From Amycolatopsis sp. GM8 (GTDB lineage: Bacteria; Actinomycetota; Actinomycetes; Mycobacteriales; Pseudonocardiaceae): 64,000 bases of DNA. The first letter of the stretch is position 1; each line of letters begins with the position of its first letter. This document shows, piece by piece, positions 41,681-50,127 of this stretch. A program made the translations under genes and the position numbers. The stretch is from contig NZ_JAJKFK010000014.1 of NCBI RefSeq assembly GCF_021653975.1, positions 62,001 through 126,000 on the forward strand, written 5' to 3'. The notes below the pieces were generated by a model. It was not told the DNA's origin. It was given only the letters and a program-made list of their open reading frames with translations, and ran no database searches.

Positions 41681-44047
41681 TCAGTGGTTGCCAGGGCGCT
41701 GGTCCGGCTCGTCCGCATCGCGTCCCCGGCGGGTGCCCCGGTGGAACGCCGAGATCGTGCCGAGGGTGCGGGGCGCGTATTCGTCGAAGTCCGCTGGCTC
41801 CGACTCCGGGTCTTCGCGCAGCTGGGCAACGAGGTTCTCCTGCGGTGCGCGCTGGGGCAGCGGCGGCCGCTCCCGGCGTACGGGTGGTTCGGGCTCGGGC
41901 TCCGGCATCATCGTCACCGTGGTGCGGGCCGGTTCCCGGCGCGGTGCCTCGGGCACGATCGGGATCGGCGAAGGACGGCGCGGCTCCGGTGACGGCGGCT
42001 CGCGGCGGACCTCGGTGGGCAGATCGTCCGGTCCGTCGTCGAAGGCGGAAACCTGTGCCGCACTCCGGAACTCGGGCTCGGCGTTGTCGGCCACCTCGTC
42101 TCCCGTCGCCAGTAGCTCGGTCGGAACCAGCACAGTAGCGCGAGTTCCGCCGTAACGGGAGGTGTCGAACATGACCTTGATCCCGAGTCGCGCGGCGAGG
42201 CGCGCGACCACGAACAGACCGAGGCTCGCGTCCGCTTTCAGTGCCATGGCGTCGAACTCGGGTGGTTCGGCCATCATCCGGTTGGCCCAGTCGCGGACCT
42301 CGTCGGTCATGCCGAGGCCCTGGTCGGCGATGTCGACCACGACACCCCGCGCGACGCGGGTGCTGGTCAGGTGCACCTGGGAAGCGGGCGGGGAGAACGA
42401 GGTCGCGTTGTCGACCAGCTCGGCGACGAGGTGAATCGTGTCGGCGACCGCGGATCCGGTGACCGCCACCTGCGGCACGGTTTCCACCTCGACGCGGGCG
42501 AAGTGCTCGGTCTCCGACACCGCCGCGCGCAGCACGTCCATCAGCCACACCGGCTTGCGCCAGCGGCGGCCCGGCTGCTTGCCGCCGAGGATGATCAGGT
42601 TCTCGGTGGTGCGGCGGGCGCGGGTGGCGAGGTGGTCGAGCTGGAACAAACCCTTGAGCTGGTTGGGGTTGTCCTCCTGGCTCTCCATCCGGTCGAGGAT
42701 CTGCAGCTGCCGGTGCACGAGACCCTGGTTGCGGTGGGCGATACCGAGGAACACGTTGTTGACACCGCTGCGGGCCTTGGCCTCGCTCGCCGCGGCCGAG
42801 ACCGCGGTCAGCTGGGCGAGGTTGAACGCCTCGGCCACCTGCCCGATCTCGTCGCGGCCGTGGTCCAGTCGTGGCAGCTCGGCGTTCATGTCGACGGATT
42901 CGCCGACCTTGAGCCGTTCCACGATGCTCGGCAGGCGGATCTGGGCCAGTGCCAGGGAATCGTCGCGCAGGCGGGCGAGACGGGTGACCAGGGTCCGGTC
43001 GACCAGGGTGCGGGAGACCCGGACCGCGACGTAGATCGACGCGACGGCCGCGAGCAGAGCGGCCACACTGCCGAGAATCGCGGTGAGGAGGTTCGAGTTG
43101 CCGTCGTCGAGTGCCTGTGACGAGACCTTGTCGGCCTGCAGGGTGGTGAGCCCGGCGAGGCTGCCCGAGATCTGGCCCGACAGATCGCGCCAGTCGCTGT
43201 CACGCACGGTCAGGCCGCCGACGTTCTGCCGGAACGTGCCCGGACCGTGGGTGATGATCGCGTCCTCGTCGGCCGCGAGCCGCGTCCACGGGTCGCTGGT
43301 GATCAGCTGCTGGTAGCGGTCGAACACCTCGGGGCGCATGAACGGGGCGACCTTCGCCAGCGTCCCGCGGTAGGACCCGACCAGCTGCGCGAACTGCAGA
43401 TGGTCGGCGGGGGCGAACGTGCCGGCGGCGAACGCGCTGGAGACCAGCGACGCGGCACGCGACATCTGGTCCGACGCCCGGAAGATGTCGGTGGCGTCGA
43501 TGGCCCCCTGGGTCGCGGTCACGTCGGGCACGCCGCGCGCCTGCGCCGCGAACAGGTCGGCCGAGGCGTCGAGGAGGTGGTTGTAGAAGTCGTTGACCTG
43601 GGGCTTGGTCGCCGAACGCAGATCGACCTGGGCCCGGATCACCGGCAACTGGTCGAGAATCCCCTCGAGGTTGTGGATCCGGGTGACGATGTCGTCCGGG
43701 GCGATGCCCGCCGCGTCGGTCATCGCGGAGCGCAGGCTCGCCAGGTTCGGGTCGATCGACGTCTGCTGTTGCTGCAGCTCCTGCAACGACATCGCGTTGC
43801 TCTCGAGGTAGATCAGGCTCAGCTGCCGTTCCTGTTGCAGGGCACCGAGTGCGGTGACGGCGGGGATCGACACCTGCTGCACCGTGGAGGCGACGGTCCG
43901 CACGTAGATGCCCTGGATGACGAAGTAGGCCGAACCGCCGAACCACAGCACCAGGAGCGTGATGCTGGGAATCAGAACGGTTCCCGTGAGGCGTTTTCTG
44001 ATCGACTTGCTGCGCTCGTTGCCCGACTGCTCACTGCTGTTCTTCAC
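41681..44047 (-). CDS. cvnA: Membrane histidine-kinase-like sensor of the conservon (CvnA type)
   Basis: The roughly 788-residue protein has an N-terminal membrane helix (SITLLVLWFGGSAYFVI), a large extracytoplasmic nitrate/sulfonate-sensor-like helical domain, and a second membrane helix (about LLTAILGSVAALLAAVASIY). A HAMP-like region and a GHKL ATPase follow, with TIHLVAELVDNATSFSPP (N box) and DQGLGM (G1). The long Pro/Glu/Arg-rich tail is probably disordered. No DHp His box in LGIAHRNQG context is of the usual type, though HRNQ is the equivalent. The start is taken as GTG 44047. It leads the cvnABCD operon. Confidence 0.9.
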   Translation of the reverse strand: MKNSSEQSGNERSKSIRKRLTGTVLIPSITLLVLWFGGSAYFVIQGIYVRTVASTVQQVSIPAVTALGALQQERQLSLIYLESNAMSLQELQQQQTSIDPNLASLRSAMTDAAGIAPDDIVTRIHNLEGILDQLPVIRAQVDLRSATKPQVNDFYNHLLDASADLFAAQARGVPDVTATQGAIDATDIFRASDQMSRAASLVSSAFAAGTFAPADHLQFAQLVGSYRGTLAKVAPFMRPEVFDRYQQLITSDPWTRLAADEDAIITHGPGTFRQNVGGLTVRDSDWRDLSGQISGSLAGLTTLQADKVSSQALDDGNSNLLTAILGSVAALLAAVASIYVAVRVSRTLVDRTLVTRLARLRDDSLALAQIRLPSIVERLKVGESVDMNAELPRLDHGRDEIGQVAEAFNLAQLTAVSAAASEAKARSGVNNVFLGIAHRNQGLVHRQLQILDRMESQEDNPNQLKGLFQLDHLATRARRTTENLIILGGKQPGRRWRKPVWLMDVLRAAVSETEHFARVEVETVPQVAVTGSAVADTIHLVAELVDNATSFSPPASQVHLTSTRVARGVVVDIADQGLGMTDEVRDWANRMMAEPPEFDAMALKADASLGLFVVARLAARLGIKVMFDTSRYGGTRATVLVPTELLATGDEVADNAEPEFRSAAQVSAFDDGPDDLPTEVRREPPSPEPRRPSPIPIVPEAPRREPARTTVTMMPEPEPEPPVRRERPPLPQRAPQENLVAQLREDPESEPADFDEYAPRTLGTISAFHRGTRRGRDADEPDQRPGNH

Positions 44048-44551
44048 GACGCTCCACGGGAGGTAGGAACCGCTACCGGCGAACCCACTACGGGGAAGAA
44101 GTGAACCACGCTTGTCAAGCCTGTTACCGGGCAAGAAAAGCGCGATTCACCGGCAGGCGCACGCCATTCCCGGCCCCGGGACCGCACCCTGCTCCGCATG
44201 AAGGACCACCGACCATCCGGACTATCCAACTGTCATCCTGTCGGCGCAGATCATTGCGCACCGTGGTGGGACGACCACTGCCGCCCCCCGTTCCGGCTAT
44301 ATATCCCCACTCCAGAGTGGTTTTGCGCCGTGGATCACTCGCTTTCGGACGAGCCGGCCGCACCGGCCGGGGAGCCCGCCCGGAACCTTGGACAGCGTGC
44401 AATGAAAGCGCTTTCCGGAAATCGGCGAGCGCCGCACCGGACCCATTCTTCCGCGATCGAGGTCCGCTCACGAATGATTCAAACCTTTGATCGAGTGCCG
44501 CCGGGGTGGCAGCGCGTGGACACCGGCACACCGTCAGGCTACCCTGACACC
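44048..44551. other. Divergent intergenic region between cvnA and the HTH-PASTA gene
   Basis: About 500 nt lie between the two starts. The plus frame of the HTH-PASTA gene stays open through most of it, but it has no convincing ribosome binding site or domain. Notable sites are the AT-rich TATATAT near 44300, the perfect 12-bp palindrome GAAAGCGCTTTC at 44404-44415, and GTCAGGCTACCCTGAC next to the PASTA gene start. Promoters in both directions probably lie here. Confidence 0.5.
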
Positions 44552-45181
44552 ATGAGTGAAGACCCGTGGTCCGCGGCGCAGCCGGCGTGGCGCCGCCTCG
44601 AGGGCTTGCGCGAAGGTGCGACCGACGGTGATGGCGCTTTGTCGGCACTGTCGGATCTGGGGCTGGTGCGGCGTTTGCTGGACCGGACCGAATTCGAAGC
44701 GGTCCGGATCGCCCGCGGTGACGGCAAGTCGTGGTCGGAGATCGCGGTGCGCCTCGGGGTGACCCGGCAGTCGGCGTGGGAGCGGTGGCGTGACATCGAC
44801 GAACCGCAGCAGTCGGTCGTCGCGGAGGTGGCCGCCGAGGTGACGGCGACGGCACGCCAGCGGCGCCGCCGGGGGACGGTCCTGGTACCGGAACTGACCG
44901 GCTTGACCCTGGAGAACGCGCGGCTGCTGTTGAGTCAGAACGACCTCGTCCTGGTGGAGTCGGACGCGACGGCGTCGAGGGTGTCGGACTGGCCCGACGG
45001 GGTCGTGCTCGACCAGAGCCCGGAGCCCGGCGCGAAGGTGCCGCCCGGCTCCCCGGTCACCGTCTGGCTTTCCGGTGGTGGCGGCGGTGGATCCGGCGTG
45101 CGTGAGCCGCGCCGGCCGAAGCCGGATCCCAAGACCGGACGCAAGATGCGCGACGAAATGACCGACGAAACCGTGAACTGA
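44552..45181 (+). CDS. Cytoplasmic HTH-PASTA protein
   Basis: The 209-residue protein joins two domains. Residues about 30-90 form a helical HTH-like region (VRIARGDGKSWSEIAVRLGV with TRQSAWERWRDI). Residues about 115-180 form one PASTA domain (VPELTGLTLENARLLLSQND, then DQSPEPGAKVPPGSPVTVWL). A Gly-rich linker and basic tail follow. PASTA domains normally sit outside the membrane on Ser/Thr kinases and bind muropeptides, but no signal peptide or membrane segment is present. Its role may be DNA-binding or regulatory. The start ATG 44552 follows an inverted repeat. Confidence 0.8.
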   Translation: MSEDPWSAAQPAWRRLEGLREGATDGDGALSALSDLGLVRRLLDRTEFEAVRIARGDGKSWSEIAVRLGVTRQSAWERWRDIDEPQQSVVAEVAAEVTATARQRRRRGTVLVPELTGLTLENARLLLSQNDLVLVESDATASRVSDWPDGVVLDQSPEPGAKVPPGSPVTVWLSGGGGGGSGVREPRRPKPDPKTGRKMRDEMTDETVN

Positions 45182-45292
45182 GGCCGCCGCACAGGGCCAT
45201 GTGGGTGATCTCGGCTGCCACGGGTGGTCACGATGGCGTCTGATTGTATGAAACTGCTGTTCCACTGACCGCAACAGCGTCAGAATTATGTC

Positions 45293-46459
45293 ATGACGGA
45301 GGCGGCGCGGTCCACAGTGGATCTCTTTGCCCCGGACGTCGCCGCGGAGCCCTACCCGCACTACCGGGAGCTCCGGGACGCCGGACCGGTGGTGTACCTG
45401 GAAAAACTCGATACCTATGCCCTTACCCGGTACGAGGATGTTCGCTCGGCGCTGCGGGACTGGGAGACCTTCACCTCCAGCGAGGGAACGGCCTTCAACC
45501 CCGCGATGAACCAGAACGTGCGTGGCGTGATCCTCACCGCGGAACCACCCGAGCACGGCGCACTGCGCTCGGCCCTGCTGGAACGGCTGCGGCTCACGTC
45601 GGTGCGCGAGCTCACCGCCTGGTTCCACGAACAGGCCGACGAGATGGTCGCGCCACTGGTCGAGCGCGGCGGCTTCGACGTGGTGAGCGAACTGGCCCGG
45701 CAATTCCCGACGAAACTGCTCGGCGAGCTCATCGGCTTCTCCCCCGAACTCACCGAGAAGTTCGTGATCGGCAGCAACGCGGTGTTCGCCGCGATGGGCC
45801 CGATGAACGACAAGACCGAGCGGGCGCTCGGGATCATCGGGGACGTCCTGGCGACCATCGCCGGGATGACCGCCGCGGACTTCGCGCCGGGCAGCATGGG
45901 CGAATCGCTGTACCTGGCGGCCGAACGCGGGGAAATCCCGCACGAGCACGTCGGCAAGCTGCTGTGGAACTACGCCGGCCCGGCCTTCGACACGACGATC
46001 CAGGCGATCAGCAACCTCGTCTGGGCCCTGGCAAGGGATCCCGAGCAGCTCGCCCTGCTGCGCAAGGAGCCGGACCTCGTCCCCGGTGCCGTCGAGGAGG
46101 GCCTGCGCTACGAACCGCCCATCCAGATCTGGGGCCGGTTCTGCCGGAAGGACGTCTCGTTCGGCGACGTGCTCCTGCCCGCCGGCTCGCGGGTGGCGAT
46201 CGTGCTGGGCGCCGCGAACCGGGACGAACGGCACTACCGGGACCCGGACCGGTTCGACGTGCAGCGCAACGCGCGGGACTCGCTGGCCTTCGGCTACGGG
46301 ATGCACCGCTGCACCGGCGCTTCGCTGGCACGCCTGCAAATCGAGGCCGTGCTGCGGGCTCTGGCCGGCCGTGTGCGCGGGATCGAGCTCGGTGAATCGA
46401 AGCGCCAGCTCAACCACACCGTCCGCGGGTTCGAGACACTGTGGGTGCGCACGACCTGA
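45293..46459 (+). CDS. Cytochrome P450
   Basis: This 388-residue bacterial class I P450 needs ferredoxin partners, none of which is encoded nearby. The I-helix is in NYAGPAFDTTIQAISNLVWA (AG-x-x-x-T-T), EXXR is in EEGLRYEPP at about 267-270, and the heme-binding loop is FGYGMHRCTGASLARL with Cys340. The missing A/G-G-x-D/E pattern (P-A-F-D) is a small deviation from the canonical one. It might be a partner of the conservon (a P450 is often the fifth conservon gene) but it lies on the other strand and is separated by the PASTA gene. The substrate is unknown. Confidence 0.92.
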   Translation: MTEAARSTVDLFAPDVAAEPYPHYRELRDAGPVVYLEKLDTYALTRYEDVRSALRDWETFTSSEGTAFNPAMNQNVRGVILTAEPPEHGALRSALLERLRLTSVRELTAWFHEQADEMVAPLVERGGFDVVSELARQFPTKLLGELIGFSPELTEKFVIGSNAVFAAMGPMNDKTERALGIIGDVLATIAGMTAADFAPGSMGESLYLAAERGEIPHEHVGKLLWNYAGPAFDTTIQAISNLVWALARDPEQLALLRKEPDLVPGAVEEGLRYEPPIQIWGRFCRKDVSFGDVLLPAGSRVAIVLGAANRDERHYRDPDRFDVQRNARDSLAFGYGMHRCTGASLARLQIEAVLRALAGRVRGIELGESKRQLNHTVRGFETLWVRTT

Positions 46460-46539
46460 GAAACCAAGATCCACGACGGCGCGGTCACGTATTCTGACCT
46501 GCGGAGCGACACGCACGCAGGCTGGAAGGGGAACACCCC

Positions 46540-49500
46540 ATGACGCGCTGGCAGTTCTGGGTCGACCGCGGCGGCACGTTCACCGACATCGTGGCCCGGC
46601 GGCCCGACGGCACCCTGGTGTCGCACAAGGTGCTGTCGGAGAATCCCGCCCGCTACCGCGACGCGGCGGTCGCCGGGATCCGCGAGCTGCTCGGCGTGCC
46701 GGCGGGCGAACCGGTGCCGGCGGAGCAGGTCGAGGCCGTGCGCATGGGCACCACCGTGGCCACGAACGCGCTGCTCGAACGCAAGGGTGAGCGCACACTT
46801 CTGGTGGTGACCAAGGGTTTCCGCGACGCGCTGCGGATCGCCTACCAGAACCGGCCGCGCATCTTCGACCGGCACATCGTGCTGCCCGACATGCTGTACG
46901 ACCGGGTGGTCGAGGCCGACGAGCGGCTCACCGCCGAAGGAAAGCTGTTGCGGCCGCTGGATCTCGAGCAGGCCGCCGCGGATCTGCGGGCCGCGTACGA
47001 CGACGGCATCCGGGCCGTCGCGATCGTCCTCATGCACAGCCATCTCCATCCCGCGCACGAGCAACGGCTGGGCGAACTGGCCGAAGGGATCGGCTTCACC
47101 CAGATCTCGCTGTCGAGTGAGGTCAGCCCGCTGATGAAGCTCGTGCCGCGCGGCGACACGACGGTCGTCGACGCCTACCTCTCGCCGGTGCTGCGCCGGT
47201 ACGTGGACCAGGTGGCCGGCGAGCTGTCCGGGGTGCGGCTGATGTTCATGCAGTCCAACGGAGGTCTCGCCGAGGCGCGTCATTTCCGGGGCAAGGACGC
47301 GATCCTGTCCGGACCGGCCGGCGGGATCGTCGGTATGGTGCGAATGTCCGCGCTCGCCGGATTCGACCATGTCATCGGGTTCGACATGGGCGGCACCTCC
47401 ACCGACGTCTCGCACTACGCCGGCGAGTACGAGCGCGTGTTCATGGCGCAGGTCGCGGGTGTGCGGCTGCGCGCGCCGATGCTGGACATCCACACCGTCG
47501 CCGCGGGCGGCGGTTCGATCCTGCACTTCGACGGCAGCCGCTACCGGGTGGGCCCCGACTCGGCCGGTGCCAGCCCCGGCCCGGCGTCCTACCGGGGCGG
47601 CGGCCCGCTGACGGTGACCGACGCGAACGTGATGCTGGGCCGGATCCAGCCCGCGCACTTCCCCGCCGTGTTCGGGCCCGGCGGCGACGAGCCGCTGGAC
47701 GCGGACGTCGTGCGGCGGAAGTTCACCGAGCTGGCCGGGGAAATCCGCGAGCAGACCGGCGACGAGCGCAGTCCCGAGCAGGTCGCCGAAGGGTTCCTGC
47801 GGATCGCGGTGGCGAACATGGCGAACGCGGTCAAGAAGATCTCCGTCCAAAAGGGACACGACGTGACCCGGTACGTGCTCACCACGTTCGGTGGTGCCGG
47901 TGGTCAGCACGCGTGTGCGGTGGCGGACTCCCTCGGCATTCCCACGGTGCTCGTGCCGCCGATGGCGGGTGTGCTGTCCGCGCTCGGGATCGGCCTCGCC
48001 GACACCACCGCGATCCGGCAGCAGTCGGTCATCGCGCGGCTGGAGCCGGGCTCGCTCGCCGCGCTGGACGAGGTCGCGGACCGGCTGACCGAGCAGACGC
48101 GCACCGAACTGCTCGACGAAGGTGTCGCGGCGGACCGGATCCGGGTGGCGCGCCGGGCGCAGCTGCGCTACGACGGCACCGACACCGTGGTCCCGGTGGC
48201 GCTCGGCGGGTTCGACGAGATGGTCCGGGATTTCGAGACGTCGTACCAGAAGACGTACTCGTTCCTGATGGACCGGCCGCTGATCGTGGAGGCGATCGCG
48301 GTCGAGGCCACCGGCCTGACCGACCAGCCCGATCTGTCGTCGCTCGGTGAGCACGACGGCGAGCGCGGCCCGGTGCACACCGTCCGGCTCTACACCGGCG
48401 ACCGGTGGCAGGAAGCCCCGCTGTACCAACGAGAACTGCTCCGTCCGGATGAGACGGTGACCGGCCCCGCGGTGATCGCCGAGGCCAACTCCACCACGAT
48501 GATCGACGACGGCTGGCAGGGTGCGCTCGACCTCAACGGGCACCTCGTCCTGAAACGCGTGGTGGCACAGGCGGAATCGCGCGCGACCACCGAAGCCGAC
48601 CCGGTGCTGCTCGAGATCTTCAACAACCTCTTCATGTCGATCGCCGAGCAGATGGGCAGCCGGCTGGAGGCGACGTCGCAGTCGGTGAACATCCGCGAGC
48701 GACTGGACTTCTCGTGCGCGCTGTTCGATCCGGACGGTAACCTGGTCGCGAACGCGCCGCACATGCCGGTGCACCTCGGCTCGATGGGCGCCGGGGTCAA
48801 GGAAGTCGTGCGCCGGCGCGCCGGGCGGATGAAGCGGGGTGACGTCTACGCGGTCAACGACCCCTACCACGGCGGCACGCACCTGCCCGACGTCACGGTG
48901 ATCACCCCGGTGTTTTCCAGCGACAGCGAGGAAATCCTCTTCTACGTGGCGTCGCGGGGCCACCACGCGGAGATCGGCGGGATCACACCCGGGTCGATGC
49001 CGGCCGCGAGCGGTCATCTCGACGAGGAAGGGGTGCTGTTCGACAACTGGCTGCTCGCCGAGGGCGGCCGGTTCCTCGAAGCCGAGACGCGGGAGTTGTT
49101 GCTGGGCGCGCGTTATCCCTCGCGCAACCCGGACATGAACCTGGCGGACCTGCGTGCCCAGGTTTCGGCGAACGCCAAGGGGGTCGACGAGGTCGGCCGG
49201 ATGATCGGCCTTTTCGGACTCGACGTCGTGCAGGCCTACATGCGGCATGTGCAGGACAACGCGGAAGCCGCCGTCCGGCGCGTCATCGACACGCTCGACG
49301 ACGGCGAGTACCGGTACGAAATGGACTCCGGCGCGGTGATCGCGGTGAAGATCACCGTGGACCGCGAGAACCGTGCCGCCACGGTCGATTTCAGCGGCAC
49401 CTCGCCGCAGCTCACCACCAACTTCAACGCCCCGTCGTCGGTCGCGGTGGCCGCGGTGCTGTACGTGTTCCGCACTCTGGTCGCCGACGAGATCCCGCTC

Positions 49501-50127
49501 AACGACGGCTGCCTGCGGCCGCTGAAGATCGTGATCCCGCCGGGTTCGATGCTCTCACCGGAGTATCCCGCCGCCGTGGTCGCCGGAAACGTCGAGACCT
49601 CGCAGGCGATCACGGGCACGCTGTTCGCCGCCCTCGGCGTCCAGGCCGAGGGTGCGGGCACGATGAACAACCTGACGTTCGGCAACGAGCGGCACCAGTA
49701 CTACGAGACGCTCGGTTCCGGGTCCGGTGCGGGCAGCGGGTTCGCCGGCGCGTCAGTGGTCCAGACCCATATGACGAACTCGCGGCTGACCGATCCCGAG
49801 GTCCTCGAATGGCGTTTCCCGGTGCTACTCAAGGAGTTCTCGGTGCGGCACGGCAGCGGCGGGCAGGGCCGGTGGCACGGCGGCGACGGTGGTGTACGGC
49901 GCCTGGAGTTCCTGGAACCGATGACAGCGAGCACCCTGTCCGGGCACCGGCGCATCCCGCCGTACGGGCTCGCCGGCGGGCAGCCGGGTGCCTTGGGGCA
50001 CAACAGAGTGCACCGCGCGGACGGCACGGTCACGGAACTGGGCGGCTCCGATTCCGTCGACCTGCGACCGGGTGACGTGCTGGAGATCGAGACCCCGGGC
50101 GGCGGGGGGTACGGCGCTCCGGCGTGA
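46540..50127 (+). CDS. 5-oxoprolinase (ATP-hydrolysing), fused HyuA-HyuB hydantoinase/oxoprolinase
   Basis: The enzyme opens 5-oxoproline to glutamate with ATP, or hydrolyses a related hydantoin. It is a single 1195-residue chain as in eukaryotic OPLAH. The N-terminal HyuA half has VDRGGTFTDIVARRPDG, RMGTTVATNALLERKGER and the nucleotide-binding GFDMGGTSTDVSHYAG. The HyuB half begins near 686 (EADPVLLEIFNNLFMSIAEQ), with NDPYHGGTHLPDVTVITPVF and GSGAGSGFAGASVVQTHMTN. GGAAGGGG precedes ATG 46540. The gene ends inside the convergent membrane-hydrolase gene, overlapping by 98 bp. Confidence 0.92.
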   Translation: MTRWQFWVDRGGTFTDIVARRPDGTLVSHKVLSENPARYRDAAVAGIRELLGVPAGEPVPAEQVEAVRMGTTVATNALLERKGERTLLVVTKGFRDALRIAYQNRPRIFDRHIVLPDMLYDRVVEADERLTAEGKLLRPLDLEQAAADLRAAYDDGIRAVAIVLMHSHLHPAHEQRLGELAEGIGFTQISLSSEVSPLMKLVPRGDTTVVDAYLSPVLRRYVDQVAGELSGVRLMFMQSNGGLAEARHFRGKDAILSGPAGGIVGMVRMSALAGFDHVIGFDMGGTSTDVSHYAGEYERVFMAQVAGVRLRAPMLDIHTVAAGGGSILHFDGSRYRVGPDSAGASPGPASYRGGGPLTVTDANVMLGRIQPAHFPAVFGPGGDEPLDADVVRRKFTELAGEIREQTGDERSPEQVAEGFLRIAVANMANAVKKISVQKGHDVTRYVLTTFGGAGGQHACAVADSLGIPTVLVPPMAGVLSALGIGLADTTAIRQQSVIARLEPGSLAALDEVADRLTEQTRTELLDEGVAADRIRVARRAQLRYDGTDTVVPVALGGFDEMVRDFETSYQKTYSFLMDRPLIVEAIAVEATGLTDQPDLSSLGEHDGERGPVHTVRLYTGDRWQEAPLYQRELLRPDETVTGPAVIAEANSTTMIDDGWQGALDLNGHLVLKRVVAQAESRATTEADPVLLEIFNNLFMSIAEQMGSRLEATSQSVNIRERLDFSCALFDPDGNLVANAPHMPVHLGSMGAGVKEVVRRRAGRMKRGDVYAVNDPYHGGTHLPDVTVITPVFSSDSEEILFYVASRGHHAEIGGITPGSMPAASGHLDEEGVLFDNWLLAEGGRFLEAETRELLLGARYPSRNPDMNLADLRAQVSANAKGVDEVGRMIGLFGLDVVQAYMRHVQDNAEAAVRRVIDTLDDGEYRYEMDSGAVIAVKITVDRENRAATVDFSGTSPQLTTNFNAPSSVAVAAVLYVFRTLVADEIPLNDGCLRPLKIVIPPGSMLSPEYPAAVVAGNVETSQAITGTLFAALGVQAEGAGTMNNLTFGNERHQYYETLGSGSGAGSGFAGASVVQTHMTNSRLTDPEVLEWRFPVLLKEFSVRHGSGGQGRWHGGDGGVRRLEFLEPMTASTLSGHRRIPPYGLAGGQPGALGHNRVHRADGTVTELGGSDSVDLRPGDVLEIETPGGGGYGAPA

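Noticed and set aside
40911..44134. Large plus-strand and secondary minus-strand ORFs across the conservon
   Set aside because: They are shadows of the four cvn genes, which carry recognisable domains.
45255..45278. GCTGTT/AACAGC inverted repeat before the P450 as an operator
   Set aside because: Only 6-bp arms with a 12-nt spacer; too weak to claim without other copies.
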